This document shows, one piece after another, positions 9,051-18,471 of a stretch of DNA of 64,000 nucleotides; within the stretch, counting starts at the first letter, position 1; the number at the start of each line of letters is the position of its first letter. Position numbers and translations under genes: made by a program. A model generated the notes under the pieces. The model was not told where the DNA came from. It ran no database searches and saw nothing but the letters and a program-made list of their open reading frames with translations. Location: assembly GCA_028285685.1 (NCBI GenBank), contig JANQOR010000032.1, positions 124,001 through 188,000 of the forward strand, read 5' to 3'. This DNA is from Cyclobacteriaceae bacterium (GTDB lineage: Bacteria; Bacteroidota; Bacteroidia; Cytophagales; Cyclobacteriaceae).

Positions 9051-10312
9051 TGGAATCGTTCACTTAGTCTGAAGAGAATATTAAATCGCGTACCTTCTGA
9101 GGGTTTTGATGTCACGCTAATCTTGCCGCCATGATCCTGGATAATTCCGAAGGAAATCGCTAATCCAAGGCCAGTTCCTTCACCCGATGGTTTTGTTGTA
9201 AAAAAAGGGTCGCTGATTTTTGAAAGATTTTCCTCTGAAATTCCCTCGCCGGTGTCTGTAATCGTAACTCTTAGGAATCTCAGTTTTGCCTTTGTTTCAA
9301 TTGTTATAGTTCCTTTTGTATCTATTGCCTGTTCGGCGTTCGAAATGATGTTTAACATAGCCTGGTGAAGCTTTCCTTCGTTTCCTATAATTTGCAAATG
9401 CTTTGAAGAGGTATATTTTTTCTTTATCTCCACTTTGTATTTCAACTTGTGCTGAAGCATTACGAGGCAGTTGTCTATAATTTGATGAATGTCACATTCC
9501 TCATCCATCGATTCCGAGTTCCTACTAAAGTGGCCAAGACTGCTCACTATCAGTGTAGCGCGGTTCACTCCTTCTTCGATGGCTTCTACGAATGGGGTCA
9601 TTTCTGTGGATTTCTCCAGTTCTTTAGAAAGCATACCAATTCCCCCTTTAATGAAATTGAGCGGGTTGTTGATTTCATGTGCAACGCCTGCGGCCATCAC
9701 GCCAAGGGAAGCCATTTTTTCTGCTTGGATCAGCTTTTGAGTAGTCGCTTTTAATTCTGTCATGGATTCGTTCAGCATTTTGTTTTTTCGGGCTAAGGTG
9801 TCCCTGAAAAGAAATGTGAAAACAGCGACTATAATAAAGACAAACGAGCTAGCGATGATACTGTGGGCAACCTCATATTCAGGCAACAAAAGGTTTTGAC
9901 TATATCCCAAGGATGTTAAAGGCCACAAGGCAATTAACCCAAATGCTGAAAGAACCATAAAAATGTATCTATCATAAATTGGCCTATAAAAAAAGGCAAG
10001 GAGAGGCGGGATGACGAGCTCTGCCACAGCAGGAGAAAGACTTCCCCCTGTATAGAATATTTGGATGAGGAAAGCGACTAAGGCCGACGTAATTGAAAGT
10101 CTAAATAGCAGAAGTAGTTTTTGCGTGAAGAAGGAGCAAACACCGTAAACAACAAATAGTAGGAATACAATGAGTCCTTTATAGGTTATCTCTTGGGCGC
10201 CAGCCACATAGTAGAAGTAGCTAAACCCCAAAGTGGAAGTATATGCTGAGATCATCAACAGGAGATAAAATCGCTGCTGATCCCTATCTCTACGAGTGGG
10301 CTTTTGTTCCAT
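9047..10312 (-). CDS. Membrane sensor histidine kinase
   Basis: 421 residues. About six transmembrane segments fill the first 170 residues with very short loops, so the sensor is membrane-embedded rather than periplasmic. A short coiled coil (residues 172-198) leads to the HisKA box [19 protein letters not shown] with His212, then N box [11 protein letters not shown]1 DTGEGIS, F box [20 protein letters not shown] and G3. All ATP-binding motifs are intact. It forms an operon with the receiver-only regulator whose start overlaps its end. The signal is unknown. Confidence 0.93.
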   Translation of the reverse strand: MEQKPTRRDRDQQRFYLLLMISAYTSTLGFSYFYYVAGAQEITYKGLIVFLLFVVYGVCSFFTQKLLLLFRLSITSALVAFLIQIFYTGGSLSPAVAELVIPPLLAFFYRPIYDRYIFMVLSAFGLIALWPLTSLGYSQNLLLPEYEVAHSIIASSFVFIIVAVFTFLFRDTLARKNKMLNESMTELKATTQKLIQAEKMASLGVMAAGVAHEINNPLNFIKGGIGMLSKELEKSTEMTPFVEAIEEGVNRATLIVSSLGHFSRNSESMDEECDIHQIIDNCLVMLQHKLKYKVEIKKKYTSSKHLQIIGNEGKLHQAMLNIISNAEQAIDTKGTITIETKAKLRFLRVTITDTGEGISEENLSKISDPFFTTKPSGEGTGLGLAISFGIIQDHGGKISVTSKPSEGTRFNILFRLSERFQ

Positions 10313-10448
10313 TAGGCGATGGGTAAGCGGTAACCGGATTAAAGATACATATGATCTTTCATTTCTAGGACAGTCCCTCTGCCGACATTGAAGACCGATT
10401 TGATGTTGAGATACTAGGAGGTCTTAAGTAACAATCGTTAACAATTAC

Positions 10449-11369
10449 ATGAGGAAGGTCATTTTCTGCATTTGTCTTCACTTATCGATGGGGACTTTCT
10501 CGCAGACACTGAACGGATTTAACTTGAAAGAGTCTTTGATTCCGCTCAAGGAAATTTTAAGAGGAGGTCCACCAAGAGACGGCATCCCTTCAATTGACAA
10601 ACCTGTTTTCACTTCTGCCGGGGAAAGCAACTTTGGCGATAGGGTCCAGGTATTAGGGGTTTACTACCATGGTATTGCAAAGGCATATCCTGTTGCAATT
10701 ATGAATTGGCACGAGATTGTCAATGATCATTTCGGAGAAGTGCCTATTTCCATAACGTATTGTCCGCTTTGTGGGAGTGGCATGGCTTATCTGGGAAAAC
10801 TGGATGGGATGAGCACTTCCTTTGGAGTTTCAGGACTGTTGTATAACAGTGATGTCCTCTTATATGATCGAAAAACAAATTCTCTATGGTCACAAATTTT
10901 GAACAAGGCAGTGACTGGAGAGATGAAAGGAACCGAACTGATACGAATCACTACTCAGCGAACATCACTGGGAGCTTGGAAAAAAATCTACCCCGAGACC
11001 TTGGTTTTGACTACGAAAACAGGCTTTGTAAGAGATTACAATCGATCACCATACAGAGGGTATGATACAAGCAGCTCCATCTATTTCCCAGTTGCAAATA
11101 AGAAAGATCTACTACATGAAAAGGAATGGGTGTTGGGAGTGGAACTCAACGGGAAATTCAAGGCCTATCCGATTTCAAAATTGGCTCAACTTGATGTTCG
11201 AAAGCTCAAGGACAAAATTGGAAGAGATGAAATCACCTTATCCTGGGATGAGGGAGCAGAAAATATAATTATCAAAACCTCAGCGGGCGACGAAGTGGTG
11301 GGAATTCAACTGTTTTGGTTTGCTTGGTATGCGTTTCACCCTGACTCCGCCATCTGGAGCTTGTACTGA
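10449..11369 (+). CDS. DUF3179 domain-containing secreted protein
   Basis: 306 residues with an N-terminal signal peptide (cleavage likely after TFSQ). The segments GGPPRDGIPSID, GIAKAYPVAIMNWHEIVND and ITYCPLCGSGMAY define DUF3179, a family of exported proteins of unknown function with a conserved C-x-x-C. Homologues occur widely in marine bacteria. The C-terminal 34 bp overlap the convergent membrane-protein gene. Confidence 0.88.
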   Translation: MRKVIFCICLHLSMGTFSQTLNGFNLKESLIPLKEILRGGPPRDGIPSIDKPVFTSAGESNFGDRVQVLGVYYHGIAKAYPVAIMNWHEIVNDHFGEVPISITYCPLCGSGMAYLGKLDGMSTSFGVSGLLYNSDVLLYDRKTNSLWSQILNKAVTGEMKGTELIRITTQRTSLGAWKKIYPETLVLTTKTGFVRDYNRSPYRGYDTSSSIYFPVANKKDLLHEKEWVLGVELNGKFKAYPISKLAQLDVRKLKDKIGRDEITLSWDEGAENIIIKTSAGDEVVGIQLFWFAWYAFHPDSAIWSLY

Positions 11370-11920
11370 GCCTCTTTTTTCTTTGTCCAGCGGATCAGGT
11401 TTTTTACAAAATCATGCACCTCCATGATTTCTTCTGAGGGTTTTTCATAGTCCGAATGGAACTTGAATAACGTAAACATGCTTCCCGAGAGAAGTACAAT
11501 ACGGATTGAAATCTCATGTTCTTCGCTGGTACTTTTAAACGAGCTGCTGTACTCACTTACAAACTTGGAGTGAATGATAATTTTCTTCGCGTAAGAAAGG
11601 GATTGTCTTTCGAGTTCGATTGTGTTATCAAAAAAGTCGAACTTTTTGGTGAGGAGGTTAACGGTGAAGTTCATCTTCTTCGAGAAATACTTGAATCTCA
11701 CAACTAATCCTCCGATTCCAAGGAAAATCGTCAGCCAGGCAAGTAATGTATTGAACAGGAATAATGGAGTCGCAACTATCAGAAGGATAAATGAAACCAC
11801 AATAATACTGATGTATTCTGTAGCTCTTTTAAATATGATCTTGTTGTCTTTGTTCCTGAATCTATATCCATTGTCTTCGAGTAATCGAATGGCTTTTTTA
11901 CTTAGCAGGCGCTTTTTCAC
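11336..11920 (-). CDS. Hypothetical membrane protein
   Basis: 194 residues. Two adjacent hydrophobic segments (about residues 35-80, IIVVSFILLIVATPLFLF and LLAWLTIFLGIGGLVV) are followed by a soluble, basic, strand-rich region of about 110 residues (FTVNLLTKKFDFFDNTIELERQSL). This is the general layout of bacterial PH-like membrane proteins, but I do not recognise the family. It overlaps the end of the DUF3179 gene by 34 bp tail to tail, the longest convergent overlap in the window. Confidence 0.7.
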   Translation of the reverse strand: MKKRLLSKKAIRLLEDNGYRFRNKDNKIIFKRATEYISIIVVSFILLIVATPLFLFNTLLAWLTIFLGIGGLVVRFKYFSKKMNFTVNLLTKKFDFFDNTIELERQSLSYAKKIIIHSKFVSEYSSSFKSTSEEHEISIRIVLLSGSMFTLFKFHSDYEKPSEEIMEVHDFVKNLIRWTKKKEAQYKLQMAESG

Positions 11921-12064
11921 ATCAGTTAATTTAATGAAACAATAATCAGGCTTTGATTGGTAAGTCTAATTTTTGACATAGCTAAGTTTCAATCAATGAA
12001 AGTTATCACTTTCTGGATTAACCTTGATGATTCTTGCCCAATTTAGTTTACAGAGCTGGAGAGT

Positions 12065-12085
12065 AAAAAATTGCTTCGATAAAGC
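12065..12085 (-). terminator. Weak terminator after rnr
   Basis: On the minus strand GCTT, loop TATCG, AAGC follows the rnr stop and is followed by AATTTTTT. The stem is only 4 bp, so this is tentative. The rest of the 164-bp gap to 11921 shows only a short GAAAGT/ACTTTC inverted repeat at 11998-12013. Confidence 0.35.
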
Positions 12086-14262
12086 TAGTCAAGAACCATT
12101 TCTAGATCGATGGTTCGTCGATCAACGTCGGTTTTGGCAACCAGGACCCTCAATTTATCACCAAGAGTAATCACTCTTTTGTTCCTTCTCCCAATCACAC
12201 GGAAGGTTTTTTCATCAAAGTCGTACATGTCATCGGTGAGGTCGGTTAACCGGATCATACCCTCACATTTGGTCTCGATGATTTCCACAAAAATTCCCCA
12301 CTCCGTTACACCAGACACGATTCCTTCAAACATCTCCCCAAGCATCGTTTGCATGAACTCTACCTGCTTATATTTTACGGATGCTCTCTCGGCGTCTGCT
12401 GCTCTTTTTTCACGTTCGCTGCTATGTAGGCAGAGGGATTCAAAGTCTTCTTTTGTCACAGACTTTTCTCCATCAAGGTAATGTTGAAGCAGTCGATGAA
12501 CCATCACATCGGGGTACCTTCTGATAGGAGAGGTGAAATGTGTGTAGTGGTCGAATGCCAGACCAAAATGTCCTCTGGGATCTGTGGTATACTTGGCCTT
12601 AGCCATTGATCTAATCGCCAATGATTCCAACACATTTTGCTCCGGTCTCCCTTCGATGCTTTCCATCAGTTCGTTTAAGCCAGATGAGAGATTTTTCTTG
12701 ATGTCCACTTTGTGTCCAAAACGGGAAGCAAACGAAGCGAACGTACTTAACTTTTCTGGATCCGGATCGTCATGTACCCGGTAGACAAATGTTTTGCTAC
12801 CTTCTTCCTTACCTTTTTCTCTCCATTTGAAAATATGCGTTGCCACCTCCCTGTTTGCAAGTAGCATAAACTCCTCAATCATTTTATGTGCATCTTTCCG
12901 CTGTTTTGGGGTCACTTCGAGGGGTTTTCCATCTTCGTCTAGTCTAAATTTTACCTCTACTGTTTCAAAATTTATCGCTCCCTGGCCGAAACGCTTTTCT
13001 CGTAACTTTTTGCCTATGTTGTTCAAGAGGGTTATTTCTTTTGAGAAGTCACTATCTAATCCCTCTATTCTTTCCTGCGCTTCCTCGTATGTGAATCGGC
13101 GATCTGACCTAATGACAGTTCTTCCAAACCACTTCTTCGAGATCGTTCCATTGACATCTATTTCAAAAACAGCGGAGAAAGTCAGTTTTTCCTCTTCTGG
13201 CCTTAATGAGCACAGTCCGTTTGACAAGCGTTCTGGTAGCATTGGAATCGTTCGATCTACCAAATAAACCGATGTTGCACGATCAACGGCTTCCTTGTCC
13301 AAGACTGTATCGGGTTCTACATAATGCGACACATCGGCAATGTGGACTCCAATTTCGAATTTGTCTTTTCCAATTTTTCGTAGTGACAGTGCATCATCAA
13401 AATCCTTCGCATCATGTGGATCAACCGTAAAGGTGGTGGTGTCCCTAAAGTCCCTTCTTTTCTTAATTTCCTCGTCAGAGATCAAGTCTGGAATGGCATC
13501 AGCAGCTTTTTCAATTTTCTTTGAAAATCGGAATGGCAAACCAAACTCAGCCATTATTGAGTGAATTTCAGCTTCGTTTTCACCTGCTTGCCCCAAGACT
13601 TCTGTCACCTCTCCCATTGGGCTTTTGCTACTTGCATCGTGCCATTTGGTGATTTTTACCAATACTTTATCATTGGGTTTAGCTTTTCCAATTTTTTCCG
13701 GATAAACAAAAACATCAAAATGGATATTTCTGCTATCCGGAACGACAAAGGAATATTTGTTGGAAACCTCTATTCGTCCAACGAATTCTTCACGATCTCT
13801 TTTGATGATATTGACAACCCGGCCCTCTGGCCTAAATCCGCGGCCTGATTCACGTGTAATTATGACATTGACAGTGTCTCCGTGGATAGCGAACTTCAAA
13901 TCTGTAGTCTTTACCCAAATGTCATCTTCTCCATCAGGAGTGAGTATGTATGCAAAATTGGGATTCACATGATCTACTTTCCCTTGAATGTACTCTGATT
14001 CAGCGTTGCTGACATACCTTCCATCACTGAGTCGTCTGACTTTTTCTTTGCTTTCAAGACCAAAAAGCTGGCTCTTCAGAAAGTCTTTTGATTTCTTGTC
14101 GCGAATGTTGAGTTTTCTAATAAGATCTCTATAGCTGTATGCCTGTCCATCGTTCGTTGCGAAAAGTTGATGGAGCTTCGATTTTATTCTCTTTATTTGA
14201 TTAGGTTCTTGTTTTTTATGTCCGGACGCTCCTTTGAGTGCCCTCTTTCTTCTTCTATTCAT
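12085..14262 (-). CDS. rnr: Ribonuclease R
   Basis: 725 residues. RNase R is a 3'-5' hydrolytic exoribonuclease that degrades structured RNA. In order: a basic N-terminal extension (MNRRRKRALKG) with a helix-turn-helix-like segment, two cold-shock OB domains (IQGKVDHVNPNFAYI), the RNB catalytic domain starting at TTFTVDPHDAKDFDDALSL, where the aspartates are the metal ligands, GVHIADVSHYV, HFGLAFDHYTHFTSPIRRYPD-type RNB end, and a C-terminal S1 domain (GIVSGVTEWGIFVEI). All catalytic features are present. A strong hairpin lies just upstream of the start. Confidence 0.97.
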   Translation of the reverse strand: MNRRRKRALKGASGHKKQEPNQIKRIKSKLHQLFATNDGQAYSYRDLIRKLNIRDKKSKDFLKSQLFGLESKEKVRRLSDGRYVSNAESEYIQGKVDHVNPNFAYILTPDGEDDIWVKTTDLKFAIHGDTVNVIITRESGRGFRPEGRVVNIIKRDREEFVGRIEVSNKYSFVVPDSRNIHFDVFVYPEKIGKAKPNDKVLVKITKWHDASSKSPMGEVTEVLGQAGENEAEIHSIMAEFGLPFRFSKKIEKAADAIPDLISDEEIKKRRDFRDTTTFTVDPHDAKDFDDALSLRKIGKDKFEIGVHIADVSHYVEPDTVLDKEAVDRATSVYLVDRTIPMLPERLSNGLCSLRPEEEKLTFSAVFEIDVNGTISKKWFGRTVIRSDRRFTYEEAQERIEGLDSDFSKEITLLNNIGKKLREKRFGQGAINFETVEVKFRLDEDGKPLEVTPKQRKDAHKMIEEFMLLANREVATHIFKWREKGKEEGSKTFVYRVHDDPDPEKLSTFASFASRFGHKVDIKKNLSSGLNELMESIEGRPEQNVLESLAIRSMAKAKYTTDPRGHFGLAFDHYTHFTSPIRRYPDVMVHRLLQHYLDGEKSVTKEDFESLCLHSSEREKRAADAERASVKYKQVEFMQTMLGEMFEGIVSGVTEWGIFVEIIETKCEGMIRLTDLTDDMYDFDEKTFRVIGRRNKRVITLGDKLRVLVAKTDVDRRTIDLEMVLD

Positions 14263-14274
14263 TTGTTATTTCTT

Positions 14275-14319
14275 TAAAAACCCATTGTTGAATGGGTATT
14301 TTCCCGATCTGAATTCGGG
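14275..14319 (-). terminator. Terminator-like hairpins between the exonuclease gene and rnr
   Basis: Two hairpins follow the exonuclease stop on the minus strand: CCCGA/TCGGG (14303-14319), then ACCCATT-CAAC-AATGGGT followed by TTTTT (14280-14297). The second ends only about 13 bases before the rnr ATG, leaving no room for a separate promoter. It may act as an attenuator or translation-control element for rnr. Confidence 0.7.
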
Positions 14320-14320
14320 C

Positions 14321-15040
14321 TCATATTATTTCAATTTGATCCGGGGCGATCAGAGGCAAGTTGTTGAGACGGAGGTATAATTGGGCGGTTGCAACTACAT
14401 CTCGTTTGCAATATTCCTCAATTCTATTCAAACCATTGTTATCCTCATAATAAGTTTTTGTAACCATGGAACCATCAATGTCCTTCTTAGAGGAGGGAAT
14501 TTCGAAGATGGTCGTCAGGAGGTCCAGTGAAGTAAAACTCTTCCAGTCACCAAACTTCCACAGCTCCATGGTGTCAAGGTGATTAACTTCCCAAGGCTTT
14601 TTTCCACTCATATTTAGCGCCCACGGGATCTTTATATCGTTGATCAGCATTCGACGACATAAGTATGGAAAATCGAATTCTTTTCCATTGTGAGCACAAA
14701 GTTTCAAATGGTCCTGATCGAACTTTTCTTCTATAAAGTTCTTGAATTCGACCAACAGATTTTTTTCATTGTCATTCTTAAGTGCTTTAACCCTCAAAGC
14801 GGGAGCACCTTTATTTTCATGGAATATTGCCATACCGATAACAATGATCTTTCCAAACTCCGCATAGACAGCGGCTCGGTCCGAATAAAGTTCTTCAGCT
14901 GTTTTATCCTCCGGATTTCGAATAAAGCCGGCCTTTCTTTCCCAATGTTTTTTTAGTTCGGGTGAAAGATTTTCAATGTCTTCACTACCCGAAACGGTCT
15001 CGATATCGATGATCAGAAAATCCTGTGTTAGTTCATGCAT
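14321..15040 (-). CDS. Predicted 3'-5' exonuclease, PolB-like (DnaQ superfamily)
   Basis: 239 residues. The three DEDDy exonuclease motifs are present: IIDIETVSG (Exo I), CAHNGKEFDFPYLCRR (Exo II) and EYCKRDVVATAQLYLR (Exo III, with Tyr four residues before Asp). This matches the stand-alone PolB-type proofreading-like exonuclease family (DNA_pol_B_exo2). It should cleave 3' ends of single-stranded nucleic acid; the physiological substrate is unknown. It is the last gene of the leftward manA-lipB run, separated by 2 bp from the membrane-protein gene upstream. Confidence 0.88.
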   Translation of the reverse strand: MHELTQDFLIIDIETVSGSEDIENLSPELKKHWERKAGFIRNPEDKTAEELYSDRAAVYAEFGKIIVIGMAIFHENKGAPALRVKALKNDNEKNLLVEFKNFIEEKFDQDHLKLCAHNGKEFDFPYLCRRMLINDIKIPWALNMSGKKPWEVNHLDTMELWKFGDWKSFTSLDLLTTIFEIPSSKKDIDGSMVTKTYYEDNNGLNRIEEYCKRDVVATAQLYLRLNNLPLIAPDQIEII

Positions 15041-15042
15041 GG

Positions 15043-15399
15043 TTAGGTTTTTTTAGACTCCATCCAACCTCCTAGAAGCAGTGAAATGCCGACAATTAGA
15101 GGACCGTAGACGATCAAGTAGGAATTTCCCGATGGAATTATGCCAGTGTAGGTGCCAATCGTAATACCAGCTCCGATAATGGTCAACGCAGCACCTATAA
15201 CGACAAATTCTCTTGATTTATTCCGCGAAGTTTTAATAAGAGCTCGCTTTTGGATTTCGCTGTCAACAAGTTTTACAATAACTCTAATTTCCTTTTCCGG
15301 TACCTCTTTCGACTCTAGCTCTTTTCTGACTTGATCTATCTCAAAACCTTCCTGCTTAGATTTTTCCAAATAGTAGTCAACTAAACCAGCCCGACTCAT
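15043..15399 (-). CDS. Small hypothetical two-helix membrane protein
   Basis: 118 residues. A soluble N-terminal part of about 60 residues, predicted helical (LVDYYLEKSKQEGFEIDQV, VRKELESKEVPEKEI), is followed by two transmembrane segments (VVIGAALTIIGAGITIGTY and LIVYGPLIVGISLLLGG) and a short tail. Not recognised. Close spacing (12 bp upstream, 2 bp downstream) places it in the lipB operon. Confidence 0.7.
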   Translation of the reverse strand: MSRAGLVDYYLEKSKQEGFEIDQVRKELESKEVPEKEIRVIVKLVDSEIQKRALIKTSRNKSREFVVIGAALTIIGAGITIGTYTGIIPSGNSYLIVYGPLIVGISLLLGGWMESKKT

Positions 15400-15411
15400 A
15401 AAATCTAATTT

Positions 15412-15801
15412 TTAATCATGTAGAATGCCTTTCAATTCCAACCCCGCAATAGTGGTGAGATTCTCTTCGATGATTGAATCAGGTAGAAAAATAAACTTTT
15501 TATCGAATACTTGAGACCCAATATAGTAACTGACCCAATATTCGTTGCTTAAATGAAAGACGGAATCATCTATAGATTCGATCAAAGCGAATTCTTTGGG
15601 CTCCACATAGGGGATAGCATGTCGAAGCACAGAGGTTCTTTGCTCTTGCGACTGGAACTCTCCGTAACCTCTTGAGGTAATCATGACATTCTCAATTGTG
15701 GAGTTACCTCGATTGAGGAGGTAGACTCGCCAAGCCTCAGTGTCTTTGCAAACGGCAACATGAACATTCTTCACAGGACTGAAGTCAATATCCTTTTTCA
15801 T
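15412..15801 (-). CDS. Conserved hypothetical protein downstream of lipB
   Basis: 129 residues, soluble, strand-rich (VHVAVCKDTEAWRVYLLNR, NEYWVSYYIGSQVFDKKF). I recall proteins of this kind beside lipoate genes in Bacteroidota, sometimes wrongly labelled as phenylalanyl-tRNA synthetase subunits; nothing in this sequence resembles a synthetase. Its start overlaps the lipB stop by 4 bp, indicating translational coupling, so a role linked to LipB is possible but unproven. Confidence 0.65.
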   Translation of the reverse strand: MKKDIDFSPVKNVHVAVCKDTEAWRVYLLNRGNSTIENVMITSRGYGEFQSQEQRTSVLRHAIPYVEPKEFALIESIDDSVFHLSNEYWVSYYIGSQVFDKKFIFLPDSIIEENLTTIAGLELKGILHD

Positions 15802-16502
15802 ATCAACTCCATTTCAAACACTTGTTCTAGGTTTTTTTTAAGCTTATCCTCAACCTCGTTAATGTCTATTTCTTCATCTAGCTCTTTTTTCAAGGAGGTG
15901 ACTGCTTTGTCCGGAATTCCACAAGGAACAATATAGTTGAAGTATTCAAGGTTAGTGTTCACGTTAAACGCAAAGCCGTGCATAGTCACCCATCGACTGG
16001 ATTTTACTCCCAGGGCACATATCTTCCGTGCGTTGCTGGTGTTTTCCCAATCCAACCAGACACCAGTTAAGCCTTCAATTCTTCCGGCTTCAATTCCATA
16101 CTCTCGCAATGTTAGGATCACAGCTTCTTCAAGGAATCTTAAGTACTTATGGATATCGCTGAAAAAATGATCTAGATCTAAGATTGGATAACCCACGATT
16201 TGACCAGGCCCATGATAGGTAATGTCACCACCACGATTGATCTTGTAAAAAGAGGCCTCCTTCTCTTTCAAAAAATGCTCGTTGGCTAACAAGTGATTTT
16301 CGTCGCCACTTTTGCCTAGTGTAAAAACATGGGGGTGATAGCAAAAAATTAGATGATTCTCAGTTTCCACCTGCTCTTCAACGGGTAGCTTTCTATTTTC
16401 AATTTTTTGATCAACAGTTTTTTTAAAAATCGCCTCCTGGAAATCCCATGCTTCTTTGTAGTCTTTGAGACCGAGGTGAATGAAGTTGGTCTTTTTGCTC
16501 AC
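15798..16502 (-). CDS. lipB: Octanoyltransferase LipB
   Basis: 234 residues. LipB moves octanoyl groups from acyl carrier protein to lipoyl domains, the first step of endogenous lipoate synthesis; LipA (34.8 kb) then inserts sulfur. Visible motifs are HPHVFTLGKSG, INRGGDITYHGPGQIVGYPI (substrate loop), GVWLDWENTSNARKICALGVKSSRWVTMHGFAFNVN-type region with the catalytic Lys in KICALG, and VPCGI with the catalytic Cys. The gene begins 1 bp after the manA stop. Confidence 0.95.
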   Translation of the reverse strand: MSKKTNFIHLGLKDYKEAWDFQEAIFKKTVDQKIENRKLPVEEQVETENHLIFCYHPHVFTLGKSGDENHLLANEHFLKEKEASFYKINRGGDITYHGPGQIVGYPILDLDHFFSDIHKYLRFLEEAVILTLREYGIEAGRIEGLTGVWLDWENTSNARKICALGVKSSRWVTMHGFAFNVNTNLEYFNYIVPCGIPDKAVTSLKKELDEEIDINEVEDKLKKNLEQVFEMELI

Positions 16503-16503
16503 A

Positions 16504-17478
16504 CTAATTCAATTCGATATACGTTTCCAACAATTCAATCTCCCCATCTGGTTCAATTGTAAAATTCTTAAGGTTGGCGGGTACCAGCATAACTTCACCA
16601 AATGCTATGCTCTCACCTGCGATGGAAGCGGACCCGCCTACACCGATGTAAATCTTAAAGCAATCAAGGTTTGACCGGTCTAGATCTATTTTCCGATCCA
16701 AGGTCAATTTATTGGTAGTAAAAAAGGAAGTAGAGACAATCTGAGATGGTTGATTTTTTACTTCTTCAAAAGTGGTCTTGTAGTTATCGTAGAAATTGAA
16801 ATCAATCGCTTCCAGCGCTGCGTCGAGATGCAATTCTCGTTTGTTTCCCTCCTTATCTTCTCTGTCAAAATCATAGATTCGGTAGGTGATGTCTGATGTT
16901 TGTTGAATCTCCGCCAGCATCAGCCCTGCTCCTATGGTATGAACCCGACCAGCAGGAAGAAAAAAAACATCATGCTCGTTGACTTCCTCATAGTTTAGGA
17001 GCTGTGTCAACCGACCGCTATTAAAATAGTCGAGGTATTCTTGTTTGTTGGTTTCTCTATTAAAACCGGATATTAGAGTGGAACCTTCATCTGCCTGAAG
17101 AATATACCACATTTCTGTCTTCCCTAAACCTCCATGTCTCTTTTGGGCCAATTGGTCATCTGGATGAACTTGAATTGAAAGGTCTTCAGCTGCATCGATA
17201 AACTTGATTAGAAGAGGAAACTCATTTCCAAATTTCTTAAAGATTGAGTATCCAAGGAACTCTGGCCCAAACAACTCAATGAGGTCTACTACGGTCTTTC
17301 CGTGGAGACCCCCATTCGAAACTTCCGATAGGTTACCTTTTACTCCTGACAGCTCCCAGGTTTCTCCACAGTTTTCCAATGGAGCAAAATCTTTTCTAAG
17401 GAAGGTTTTTATTTTTTGACCACCCCAGATCTTCTCCTTGAAAATTGTTTTGAATTTTAGCGGATATAATTCTGACAT
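16504..17478 (-). CDS. manA: Class I mannose-6-phosphate isomerase
   Basis: 324 residues. Interconverts mannose 6-phosphate and fructose 6-phosphate, feeding GDP-mannose for surface polysaccharide. Zinc ligands are seen in IQVHPDDQLA, GKTEMWYI and AGRVHTIG. I chose the ATG at 17478 (MSELYPLKF) because an in-frame ATG at 17499 would overlap the start of divergent yraN; even so only 10 bp separate the two starts, so each promoter must lie inside the other gene's coding region. First gene of a leftward run with lipB. Confidence 0.92.
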   Translation of the reverse strand: MSELYPLKFKTIFKEKIWGGQKIKTFLRKDFAPLENCGETWELSGVKGNLSEVSNGGLHGKTVVDLIELFGPEFLGYSIFKKFGNEFPLLIKFIDAAEDLSIQVHPDDQLAQKRHGGLGKTEMWYILQADEGSTLISGFNRETNKQEYLDYFNSGRLTQLLNYEEVNEHDVFFLPAGRVHTIGAGLMLAEIQQTSDITYRIYDFDREDKEGNKRELHLDAALEAIDFNFYDNYKTTFEEVKNQPSQIVSTSFFTTNKLTLDRKIDLDRSNLDCFKIYIGVGGSASIAGESIAFGEVMLVPANLKNFTIEPDGEIELLETYIELN

Positions 17479-17488
17479 TTGCTGAGCT

Positions 17489-17830
17489 ATGGATCGCAAA
17501 ACTAAGGGTATTAAAGGGGAAGAACTTGCTAAGGATCACTATATGAAATCGGGCGCTGAGATTTTAGAGGAAAATTATCGATACAAAAGAGCAGAGATTG
17601 ATTTCATAGCAATTTTTAAGGAAAAGCTGCTGGTCTTTGTTGAGGTGAAAACAAGGAGTCGTAGCGATTATGGTGAAGCAGAGACGTTCGTAAGCGATTA
17701 CCAGCAGGAACGAATCAGAGAGGCTGCAGAAGATTACATTTTTGGTATTGATTGGAAGAAGGACATAAGGTTCGATATTGTATGTGTGGACCTGAATGGT
17801 GACGTAGAAGTTTTTGAAGATGCATTTTAA
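17489..17830 (+). CDS. YraN family (UPF0102) endonuclease-like protein
   Basis: 113 residues, the family's usual size. The pattern GIKGEELAKDHYMKSG, ILEENYRYKRAEIDFIA and LLVFVEVKTRS matches YraN proteins, which have a Holliday-junction-resolvase-like nuclease fold; the E-I-D and E-V-K residues form the expected PD-(D/E)xK-type site. Biochemical activity of the family is not established. It is divergent from manA with almost no space between the starts. Confidence 0.92.
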   Translation: MDRKTKGIKGEELAKDHYMKSGAEILEENYRYKRAEIDFIAIFKEKLLVFVEVKTRSRSDYGEAETFVSDYQQERIREAAEDYIFGIDWKKDIRFDIVCVDLNGDVEVFEDAF

Positions 17831-17838
17831 CTGATTGC

Positions 17839-17869
17839 TTTGGCTTTTGGCGGTTAGCACTTAGTCTTG
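17839..17869 (+). promoter_or_regulatory. Promoter of purN
   Basis: TTTG (17839-17842), exactly 19 bases, then TAGTCTTG (one mismatch to TAnnTTTG). The box ends 4 bases before the GTG start, so the transcript may be leaderless. Confidence 0.55.
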
Positions 17870-17873
17870 CAAA

Positions 17874-18446
17874 GTGGATTCCGCCGAAATCAGACTTGCG
17901 ATCCTTGCCTCAGGTAGTGGCACGAATGCCGAGAATTTAGCTAGACATTTTCAGGGCCACGATCAAATTCAAGTTTGCAAAATACTTTCCAATAGAGAGG
18001 GTGCCTACGTTTTACAGCGGGCGGATAAATTGGGAATACGATCTTCCACATTTACAAGGGAAGAATTTCGTAATCAAAGCTTTCTTAAGCGACTAGAAAA
18101 TATAGATTATTTGATACTCGCGGGCTTTCTGTGGCTGGTTCCGGAATTTCTGATTGAAGCGTTTTCGGACAAGATCATAAATATTCATCCGGCCTTGTTG
18201 CCTGCCTATGGTGGAAAAGGAATGTACGGATCCAGGGTTCACGAAGCGGTTATCGAAGCTGGAGAGAACGAGTCAGGCATTACCATCCATTTAGTGAACA
18301 AGGAATATGATAAAGGCAAGATCTTGTTTCAGGCCAGATGCACGATCGATCAAAGTGATACGCCAGAGACTTTGGCGCAGAAAGTTCATGCGTTGGAATA
18401 CGAGTTTTTCCCGAGAATTGTGGAAGAGTATGTACTGAGATCCTAA
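17874..18446 (+). CDS. purN: Phosphoribosylglycinamide formyltransferase PurN
   Basis: 190 residues, GTG start. Transfers the formyl group of 10-formyl-tetrahydrofolate to GAR in purine synthesis (third step). Motifs: LAILASGSGTNAENL (phosphate loop), LSNREGAYVLQRA, AGFLWLVPEFLI, INIHPALLPAYGGKGMYGSRVHEAVI-type catalytic segment with Asn-His, and SGITIHLVNKEYDKGKI with the catalytic Asp. No ATG precedes the phosphate loop in frame, so the GTG is the only reasonable start. purH lies 1.4 kb downstream on the same strand. Confidence 0.96.
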   Translation: MDSAEIRLAILASGSGTNAENLARHFQGHDQIQVCKILSNREGAYVLQRADKLGIRSSTFTREEFRNQSFLKRLENIDYLILAGFLWLVPEFLIEAFSDKIINIHPALLPAYGGKGMYGSRVHEAVIEAGENESGITIHLVNKEYDKGKILFQARCTIDQSDTPETLAQKVHALEYEFFPRIVEEYVLRS

Positions 18447-18471
18447 ATTGCTGAAACCTAACTAAAAAAAT

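Noticed and set aside
15412-15801. Phenylalanyl-tRNA synthetase alpha subunit label for the lipB-adjacent gene
   Set aside because: At 129 residues it has none of the class II synthetase motifs.
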